Shown here: positions 47,501 through 55,482 of the stretch, piece after piece | How the letters are laid out: every line of letters starts with the position of its first letter | How positions within the stretch are numbered: position 1 is the first letter of the stretch | NCBI GenBank assembly: GCA_903813345.2 | Contig: CAIIXF020000010.1 | Span: 10,840,349 to 10,904,348 of the forward strand | Length of the DNA stretch: 64,000 nt | Direction: 5' to 3' | Source: Owenia fusiformis | Taxonomy: Eukaryota > Annelida > Polychaeta > Sabellida > Oweniidae | Notes under the pieces: generated by a model | What the model saw: only the letters and a program-made list of their open reading frames with translations | Told to the model about the DNA's origin: nothing | Database searches by the model: none | Program-made: the position numbers and the translations under genes

Positions 47501-48616
47501 TTCTTTCCCCCTCTGTCTCTTCCTCTTTATATGGTTAAAAACGTATACGCTTTTTTGAATTTTGACCCACGCTGTACTATTGTATTTGTTAATTATTAAT
47601 CCGTTATCATTAGGGACTACAATTCGCAGATATCATTTATACGTCGAGTCATGATATTGACACATGTGATAAAACCGGTGAATGGAACCTATGTGTGGTA
47701 GTAAGCCATAAAGTTGAGCTCTTTGTGTGGTAAAAGTCTAGAATTTCCCTAGGATTCCCTCTCTGGGTTGACAATGGTCTAAGTACAACCAACATTGTAA
47801 TATCCGTTTCCTTGAAATTTTCATTTAGAAAGACAGTTTATTCCCAGGAAGAAAACAAACTCATTTTACGCGCCATCAGACCCACATACACTGCCACAAT
47901 GAGAGTTGTTGTTTGGAGAGGTTTGCAATTCCTTTATTTTTAGTTCTATTGGCGATTGCGAGTGCTGTACCACTTTCTGTAGATATGGGCCAGTCATGCA
48001 TGATTTAATCAATAAACTAGATCGAGAACATCCTCCTTCCCTATCTCAACGGCTGGAACAACCCCGGAACAACCCCTGCGTGTATCTGCACGCACGATCG
48101 AATAAGAAATCAAAAGTAACAAGAGTTTCTCCACGCATGGAGGTGCATGCTCCACATGAGTTTCTTAGAACTTGCTAGTTTAGGCTCTATTCTGTATTTC
48201 AAACTGCAACGTGTTTTGTCGGGTTCAAACTGGATCTAAATAATTGTTTGTAAAAGTTGTTGATCTAATTAAAAATAACGAACAAACAAACACATTTCCG
48301 AAATTCGTCTCTAGTTGTATTGATGCAAGTATATTGATATACTTCATTATACTTCATTATTTTGGTCTGAATCTTTTGGAATAAAGATTCTCCTTTGGTA
48401 TAATAAAGCAAAACGAAAACCCTAATTAACCATTCAAAGTAAAAAGTGTTCATATACCCAGACAATCAATCCCAACATATATATTCAGTTTACTAGTTCA
48501 GTCACAAGACAGAAACTCATTATGATTCTAAAACAATTGTATAGATTTAAAACAATGCCATACGATCCCTTACCTGTAAGCGTCAGTAGCAAAATCGTTG
48601 ATAGAAACTTATCCAT
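38589..48616 (-). CDS. Three-domain immunoglobulin-superfamily surface protein, probably GPI-anchored, 8 exons
   Basis: Exons in coding order: 48574-48616, 46861-47027, 46370-46517, 43228-43361, 41426-41588, 39946-40224, 39596-39625, 38589-38644. All introns are GT-AG and the phases join to 339 aa. Exon 1 encodes a signal peptide (MDKFLSTILLLTLT). Ig1 (exons 2-3): VTFTC, WW, GGKYEC. Ig2 (exons 4-5): AELTCQ, MWY, LPRCQVTV. Ig3 sits in one phase 1-1 exon: KLNCTARG, FTW, YTFMC. Several N-glycosylation sequons (NFT, NCT, NMT, NRT, NST). The last exons give GGSQSMFGLSVMLLTVVSIL and a few more residues to the stop, a hydrophobic end with no cytoplasmic tail. That fits a GPI-attachment signal better than a signalling receptor. 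Role as adhesion or recognition protein is inferred from the fold. Introns carry four transposons. Confidence 0.88.
40676..41400. mobile_element. Foldback DNA element, copy 2 (725 bp), in IgSF intron
   Basis: Same family as 13946-14639: begins AAAGAATGGGTATCGATATG and ends CATATCGATACCTATCCTTT. Long internal self-complementarity includes CAAAGAAATTTTGGTTGATT versus AATCAACCAAAAATTCCTTTG. No ORF. Confidence 0.75.
42009..42513. mobile_element. Pogo/Tigger-like MITE (about 505 bp)
   Basis: Left end ACAGTAGAACCTGTATATCT with GAACACCTGGCTAATCCGAA; right end, minus strand, ACTGTATAAACCTGTCTAGT then CCGAACGCC. The repeated rows of AATCTGAACACTTT are typical of pogo/Tigger-type ends. A decayed relative lies at 57735-57870. 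No transposase ORF. Confidence 0.6.
43900..44696. mobile_element. TIR DNA element, complete copy A (797 bp)
   Basis: Left end CCCTACTATCACACCAAACT and right end, minus strand, CCCCCCTATCACACCAAACT; flanked by TTA on both sides (43897-43899, 44697-44699). A third, internal copy of the terminus (GCTATCACACCAAACAAGTT) sits near 44291, so the element looks composite. No transposase. Confidence 0.85.
44715..45065. repeat. Palindrome plus dispersed repeat
   Basis: 44720-44820 is a near-perfect inverted repeat (AATAACGTCATTTC... GAAATGACGTTATT), centred near 44770 on GGGCCGCAGGCCC. It continues into a dispersed repeat that also occurs at 17395-17640 (CGTTAATGCCCAGGGCTGAA). No coding content. Confidence 0.7.
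45238..46200. repeat. Palindromic element interrupted by a transposon
   Basis: 45238-45289 (TATAGACCTAAGATCAGGTA) and 46094-46200 (GAGGCACAAAC ... TTGTGCCTAGCCC ... CGGTCTGTATT) together match the uninterrupted palindrome at 24084-24218. The 804-bp TIR element sits between them. Confidence 0.65.
45290..46093. mobile_element. TIR DNA element, complete copy B (804 bp), nested
   Basis: Same termini and interior as 43900-44696, including the internal terminus copy near 45678 (GCTATCACACCAAGCAAGTT). Flanks are TAA on the left and TTA on the right, so a clean 3-bp duplication is not shown for this copy. Confidence 0.85.
47028..48573. other. First intron of the IgSF gene
   Basis: 1.5 kb, AT-rich, with only accidental short ORFs. 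No element recognised. Confidence 0.5.
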
Positions 48617-49365
48617 TTTCAGTTTTATTTTGTTGATCAGTTTGATCGGTTCCTCTTTGTTCTGTGTTGTTAATAGAATCCCAGTTCGTCCTCTACACTA
48701 GCTCTACCCTCTCTCTTTTATCCGTTGTCCTTAGTTTGATATCTCTTTACTATCTATATACAGTCAGGTACAGTCTTTGTTGCGTTGTCTTTTTTACGAT
48801 ATTTGTGATATGACTAATAAACGCCTTCAATGTATAACGTGCATATTTCAAATATGAGACACGCTTATCAGCGGAGAATATTCAAATCGATGTACAATGA
48901 TTTAAAATTTAGGTCATAAGATAAAATGCGTTATTACTTACAACATTTGCTTGGGGTGGGTGTCAAGTAGTCTAGGGAAGTACTGCCATTATTACTTATT
49001 GAACATACTAACTTCTAGAGGTAACCAAAAGTGAAATATTCTGTTTAAGGGACCTATCCTAACCATTTTTTGATTTTAGATATGCTCAGTAACATATTTC
49101 TACTGGTTGATCGAGGCTTAATCAACCAGTTAAAAAGAGGATTCCAGCAAGGGTGTATTTACTTAACATGGGGATATGCACTTTACCTAACATGGGGATA
49201 TCATCATATCCTAATATTTTCATCATGGGGATTATGAAATCCTCATTATCTCTGAAGAACACTCGTCGACTGAGTCTTAAGTTCTCAACCGAGTCCTTCA
49301 TTATGAACGTTTTCCTGATTATTTTTATTTCGTGTGATTCAGCTCTAAACTTACATATTTTGAAG
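48617..49365. other. 5' flank of the IgSF gene
   Basis: Holds the presumed promoter of the minus-strand IgSF gene. A small perfect hairpin, CTGGTTGAT...ATCAACCAG, lies at about 49096-49133. Nothing coding is seen. Confidence 0.4.
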
Positions 49366-49445
49366 TACCCTTTGCATTCATTCAACTTTACTTCTTAAAA
49401 GAGAGCTTCGTCTTCAGTTTATAACTAGGCTCTGCGCGAGGGGTA
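49366..49445 (+). repeat. Approx. 80-bp mini-element, copy 3 of 4
   Basis: Opens TACCCTTTGCATTCATTCAA and closes GAGGGGTA. Shares TTCTTAAAAGAGAGCTTCGT with the 26776 copy. A short piece of related sequence (CAAAGAGAGCTTCATCT) recurs at 49490-49510. Confidence 0.7.
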
Positions 49446-49525
49446 ATTTTGAAGTATATTTTTACAATGAATATTTTGATTTTGTTTCTTCAAAGAGAGC
49501 TTCATCTACACTAGTGTACAGTGCA

Positions 49526-49757
49526 GAATGCTCTAGACACACTGTGCCCATTCTGATACTCATAGCATCTCTCTGTTGCAAAGATAGAGATGGAGAGGGC
49601 TTGGCTTACCACGATGCACTGTATCGTATACTGACCATGTTTGCCAGAGCAATGGCCCATGGGAATACCCAAGTCAGAGCACAACTACGGGGAACAACCC
49701 AGGGGAACAAAAAGTTGATGCGAAGAATGCTCTCACGTCTCAAAAGAAAAATATGTT
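49526..49757 (+). other. Orphan exon-like ORF, unrecognised
   Basis: An open frame after a possible acceptor (GTACAGTGCAG) reads ASLCCKDRDGEGLAYHDALY then RILTMFARAMAHGNTQVRAQ and LRGTTQGNKKLMRR. GC content is higher than the surroundings, and composition and amphipathic pattern look like real helical protein. No partner exons are obvious within reach and the possible donor (TTGGTAGACG) is weak. It could be one exon of a gene with large introns, or a captured gene fragment. I do not recognise the family. Confidence 0.35.
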
Positions 49758-49859
49758 TGGTAGACGTGAAATTGTGTGTTCGTGTGGACGGGGTTCTTTT
49801 GACCTTAACTCTGTTTTTCGATCGGAGGATGGCGTTTGTGTAAAAGATTAAAATTAGTC

Positions 49860-51140
49860 AAATCAATCTTACTTCCAGGACATATCAAATTAATAGAAAT
49901 GTACATATAATTATTATCATGAGTTTGCTAGGCCAAAGTACAAGAGTATTCAAACAGTCTACAATTTGTATTGCTTAGAGCTACTACCATACCACTTCAC
50001 GAATATGGTTATCGTAATCTTATGTACAAAACAGACAATCTACAACCGTGTAACACTACTAACATAAGGGGGGGGGGTGGATGATAAATTTGAAGAACGT
50101 GTACGTAAAACGTGTAAAAGTATGGTCCCCTATGGACTATTTTCACCTCACTGATCTTTATTTTCCCGATTGTGTATGACGGTTACTGTAAGTTAATCCA
50201 ATGGAGAGGTGGACAAAAATTCCTGGGGTCATAATATTACACGTTTGCGTTTAAGCCTCAGTCACATTTGCTCAACGGCGGGCGTACCACTTTATCCCTA
50301 TATTTTTGTTGCATATTACTCACGATTGAGACCGTCGTACGGTTGCCGTATATCTTGCATCCAGCCCGTGTGTACCATCACTGGCATATTCGTGTATCAA
50401 GCCCATTAACATAATCTGACGGGAGTGTGTGTGTGTGGGGGGGGGGGGGGCGGGTGCAGCGACTTGACGCAAGACAACGAAAAACGTTTCAAGTACTAGA
50501 ACTATAAACTTTTTATGAAGTGTACCAGGAGATTGCAGTTTTTCTTCATTCTATAAAGTTTATCATTAACTGAATGCGTACTGTATCGTTCGCAGGTACT
50601 TTTAATTTTCTGATCGTAAACCCAAACTAGTCGCTAATCAATGTTTGGAAGGGTCTGTACAACATGTTATACCTTATCTTATTTTACAAACACTGCAGAT
50701 ATGAGTTAATTCAAATACTCAGCTTGTAAATAAATGGTCAAATTAGGAACCATATTTACACTGTTGGGTAGATAGAGTCAGAAAATTGTAAACGCTGAGT
50801 GTTTTAATGTCTCATCGCATTCAACTTGTTTGAAGTAATAGAAAACATGCGTTCGATGACTCGCTAGCTTACACATCGATTCTGTCAACAAATTGAGAGC
50901 TAAAATAAAGATACATTTTTGGAGAATTTAGTCCCAGTAAGGTGGTCAAAAAACCTTCATAAGTTTATCGAAAGGATGACATCATTTATACTATTTTAGT
51001 TTTCATTAGAATACAGTCATGTACGAATTAGTCACCTTGGAATATTTCCGTTTCTAAGATCCCCAGTCAATTTCAGGGTGATATTTCCTTGAGTTATCAA
51101 CTAGGATAAAGAGAAGAAAATATCCATGTATATATAGAAA
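49860..51140. other. Noncoding spacer
   Basis: AT-rich, with two poly-G runs and a short GT repeat (about 50425-50436). No coding exon or element recognised. Confidence 0.4.
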
Positions 51141-51867
51141 TATAGATATGACCCTTTGAAACGCCTACAGTATAGACTTCGAGAAACTGGATCTTGTTTA
51201 CCACACATCATTCGAGACTGAATGCTCTCTCTTGTGTGAGTACTTGTATCTACAATTATTAGACTCCAGATGAAATCTGGAGTCTATTGTTTTCGTCAGT
51301 TTTCTTATTAGACTCCAGATTGAAAATCTGGAGTCTATTGTTTTTGCCTCTTTTCTTATTCTTATTCTTATTATTCTTATACTGATCAAGTTTTCTCAAA
51401 AACTATAAGGTATCTTTTCAAGACTATTATATGGTCAATTTAGGTATAGTATCTAGTTGGTGGGAAATGGGGTCAAATTTTTATCTAGGTCAAATGTCAA
51501 GAACTAGGTCAAATCCAGTACTTTGTCACTTTTTCCCATTATCTCGGTCATCCTTCAATATTTTTGATCATGGTTTTTTTCATTGTGTTCCTCATAAGAA
51601 AGTAGAAAAACGCAATACGATTTAGATTTTTGATATCTCGAACCGATTTCGAGATATCAGTGTCCGAAAACGAGGTCCAAAAAAAAGTTCTTCAAATCCA
51701 ATGTCCAGGATATTGGTCTTATAGGAAATTTTCTCAGAATTCCGAATCTGAAAACCAAATTGAAATCTGACTTCCGGTTCAGGAGTTGTGACGTTTTAAA
51801 ATTTCGAGAAAAATCGTTCTGATTGTACCCTTATAGAAAGTCAAGAAAAGTAAAAAAAAAATTGAAA

Positions 51868-51990
51868 AAATGCCAGTCCAGTCCATTTCCAGGTCCAAGT
51901 CAAGGTCCAGTCCAGGTCCAAGTCTAGTGTTGGTCCAGGTCCAAGTCAAGTCTAGGTCCAAATCCGGTCCAGGGTCTAGGTCAAAATCTA
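51868..51990 (+). repeat. AGGTCCAAGTC minisatellite inside the Helentron-like element
   Basis: Short degenerate repeats of CAGGTCCAAGTC. They create a minus-strand frame rich in Asp-Leu dipeptides, which is not a gene. Confidence 0.7.
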
Positions 51991-52479
51991 GGTCAAATTC
52001 AAAGTTTTTCCTCATTTTTGCGATCCTGACACTACACTTTAATTATATTCCTCGAAATTGTGTATACATGTAGCCAAGAGTGTGCTAATAGCGTTAGCCT
52101 TTTGCCGTCAGAAAGTATTTTGACCCACTTTTGAGATATGGTGTCCGAAAAGTATGTCAAAATAAAAAGTTCTCCAAATTTAGCGTTTGAGTTATGAATT
52201 AGGTGTAGAATTTTATCAGGAATCCGAATCTGCAAACTAAATTTCGATCCGACTTCCAGTTCCGAAGTTATGGCGTGTCCGAAAAGTAGGTCAAAATAAA
52301 AATTCGCCAAATTTAACGTATGAATTAGGGGTAAAATTTTGTCAGGAATCCGAATCTTTAAATCAAATTTCGATCCGACTTCCAGTTCGGAAGTTATGGC
52401 ATTTTGGAATTTCGGAAAATCGATCTGATGGTATCCTGATAGAAAGTCAAGAGTAGAGAAGAAAATATTGAAAAATTCA

Positions 52480-52625
52480 TCCATCCTTCCTATCTGATCT
52501 TATCCTATCCTTCCTATCTATCCTTCCTTCGTATCTTTTCCTTCCTATCCTTCCTATCCTCTCCTATCATATCCTTTCTTCCTATTCTGTTCTATCCTAT
52601 CCTACCTTCCTATTTTATCCATCCA
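52480..52625 (+). repeat. TCCTTCCTATC microsatellite, unit 1
   Basis: Degenerate pyrimidine microsatellite near the end of the first Helentron-like unit; the equivalent tract in unit 2 is at 54292-54462, ending in ATCC repeats. Confidence 0.85.
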
Positions 52626-54575
52626 TCTTATTCTGGATGACTCAGCTTATTCTGGATGACTTGGCTTATTTTAGATGACTGGGCTTAAAAAAGTCTAGAT
52701 CTGGAGTCTGAAATTGAACTTCGTTCAATTTCCAAAGTCTAGTTCTTCTTCTTATTATTCTTTTTCTAAACCAGTTTTCTCAATAACCATAAGGTCTTCA
52801 GTAAAGTCAATCATTTGGTCAATTTAGGTCCAGTATCTAGTTCCTCGGAAATTGGGTCAAATTTTTATCTAGGTCAAAGGTCAAGAACTAGGTCAAATCC
52901 AGTACTTTGTCACTTTTTTCGATTTTCTCGGTCATCCTTCAATATTTTCGATCCGTTTTTTTTTCATTGTGTTCCTTATAAAAAAGTAGGAAACCTAGGA
53001 TCGATTTAGTTTTTTGATATCTCAAACCGATTTCGAGATATCAGTGTTCGAAAACGAGGTCCAAAAAAAAGTTCTTCGAATCAAATGTCTAGGATATTGG
53101 TCTTATGGGAAATTTTCTCAGAATTCCGAATCTGAAAACCAAATTGGAATCAGACTTCCGGTTAGGAAGTTATGGCGTTTTGAAAGCTCAAAAATCGCTA
53201 AATTTGGTGCCCATGTTAAGTCAATGGGAAAAAAGATTTTTTTGAAGTGAAAAATACGAAATATAGACTCAGCTAAATATAATGAAAGCTTTTAAAAGAA
53301 TGGGACCTCAAAAGCCATCTAGCTTTAAAATGTGGACATCAAAATGCCTAGGTCAGAATCTAGGTCAAATTCAAAGTTTTTTCTTATTTTTGCGATTCTG
53401 ACACTACAGATTAATTATATTCTTCGAAATTGTGTATACATGTAGCCAAGAGTGTGCTAATAGTGTTAGCCTTTTTGCCGTCAGAAAGTATTTTGCCCAA
53501 ATTCTCCAAATTTGACGTTTGAGTTATGAATTAAGTATAGAATTTTCTCGGGAATCCGAATTTGCAAACCAAATTTCAATCCGACTTCTGGTTCGGAAGT
53601 TATGACATTTTGAAAGCTCAAAAATCGCTAAATTTGGTGCCCCATGTTATGTCAATGGGAAAAAAGATTTTTTTGAAGTGTAAAATACAAGATATAGACT
53701 AATTACAGCTTAAAATAATGAAAGCCTATGAAAGAAGGGAACCTCGAAGGCTACCTAATTTCAAAATTTGGACACCAAAATCCCTAGGTCAAAATCTAGG
53801 TCAAATTCATAGTTTATCCTTATTTTTGCGATTCTGACACTACACTTTAATTATATTCCTCGAAATTGTGTATACATGTAGCCAAGAGTGTGCTAATAGC
53901 GTAAGCCTTTTGCCGTCAGAAAGTATTTTGACCCACTTTTGAGATATGGTGTCCGAAAAGTAGGTAAAAATAAAAAGTTCTCCAAATTTAACGTTTGAGT
54001 TATGAATTAAGAATAGAATTTTCTCAGAAAACCAAATCTGCTAACCAAATTTCGATTTGACTTCCGGTTCCGAAGTTATGGCGTGTCCGAAAAGTAGGTC
54101 AAAATAAAAATTCGCCAAATTTAACGTATGAGTTATGAATTAGGGGTAGAATTTTGTCAGGAATTCGAATCTGCAAATCAAATTTCGATCCGACTTCCGG
54201 TTCGGAAGTGATGGCGTTTTGAAATTTCAAGAAAAATCGATCTGATGGTATCCTGATAGAAAGTCAAGAGTAGAGAAGAAAATATTGAAAAATGCATCCA
54301 TCCTTCCTTTCTGATCCTATCCTATCCTTCCTATCTACCCTTGCTTCTCCTTCCTATCCTTCCTATTCTATTCTATCCTTCTTTCCTATTCTATCCTATC
54401 GTTCCTTCCTATTCTATCGTATCCTTCCTTCCCTTTTCATCCATCCATCCATCCATCCATCTTTTTCTGGATGACTTAGCTTATTTTGGATGACTTGGCT
54501 TATTCTGGATGACTCGGCTAAAAAAAGTCTAGATCTGGAGTCTGAAATTGAACTCGTTCAATTTCCAAAATCTAG

Positions 54576-55482
54576 TTTTTAATATTATCTCAGTATTGGC
54601 GATCAAATTCTAATTTTTTCTTCAACATGACTTCACAGTATGAATGAATGTCCCTTGGTGTTCTGGTATTGGGTTGTGATATTGGTTCCTGACTGGTGGG
54701 GGAATAGTCATTGTTTCTTTTCAGTTAGATCATGGTTTTGGGACATACTGGTATATGGGGCTTGTTTTTGTTACTTCTGGTGGTCGCGTAGTTTTTTTTA
54801 ATGAATGCAGGGTTTTCAATGTACAGTTTTAATCCAAATGACCTAATTTTGTTTTGGATATGTTCATAAATGATAAAAGTAACTACTTCCATGTTATTTA
54901 CAATGAAACCTTCGGGGGCATCTTTAGGTAGGCGGGGTAACGGATCCTTTAAGTTATACTGAACTGAGAAAATAACTCACATAGAACAGCGTTTGAAGTT
55001 CAGAGATCCAAAGCAGGACATGCCCATGTTTTTAAATATCTATTCCACCCCTCTTCCATTAAAAGATGACGTACGATTGAAAATTCTATCAAAAATGAAT
55101 TACACATGTGATGCAAACAACTTCGCCATCTTTCATTGGCTAAAAACTTGACATATAAAAAACTTGGCGTCTCATAAAACATCAACTACTTATCAGTCCA
55201 TTGGAAATATTATGGAGATCAAAAGTAAGCCTTCATTTTGCCAAAGAATGCTGAGAATACGCACAGAGTCCCTAAGAAGAAACAGAACTCCAGTTTTTTA
55301 ATTTAGTTTTAATTTATTTGCATTAAGTAATTATAGTTGAAAAGATACACGATACTAATTTATCAATAGTTTTCAATTCTTGATAAGTATGGTTAAAAGG
55401 CTTAAAGTTGTCATTCAGCACGTATGCGATCGAATTTACATGTAGTTGTCCTCCATGGATACAATTGTTTTCATTATACCAA
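54576..55482. other. Right half of interrupted repeat, then 3' flank of the AbfB gene
   Basis: 54576-54790 continues the dispersed repeat whose left half is 51145-51260. The remainder is AT-rich. A minus-strand AATAAA at 55313-55318 is a suitable polyadenylation signal for the AbfB gene, 165 bases past its stop. Confidence 0.5.

Larger units (their letters stand above)
51261..54575 (+). mobile_element. Helentron-like (DINE/HINE-type) non-autonomous rolling-circle element, tandem dimer
   Basis: Starts AGACTCCAGAT at 51261. Near the right end the inverse, ATCTGGAGTCT (54533-54543), is followed by a hairpin AATTGAACTCGTTCAATT, about ten bases, then CTAG at 54572-54575. An internal CTAG end with the same hairpin at 52739-52742 divides it into two head-to-tail units. 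Each contains microsatellite-rich CTTCCTATC tracts and AGGTCAAA-type repeats. Insertion is between T and T, judged against the empty copy at 19615-19990. This is the structure known for DINE-1/Helentron-derived elements. No Rep/helicase is encoded. Confidence 0.65.

Noticed and set aside
47906-48178. 90-codon ORF in IgSF intron 1
   Set aside because: Opposite strand to the gene, with low-complexity and non-conserved-looking sequence and no splice partners.
51779-52015. Minus-strand ORF rich in Asp-Leu dipeptides
   Set aside because: It is the reverse reading of an AGGTCCAAGTC minisatellite inside the Helentron-like element.
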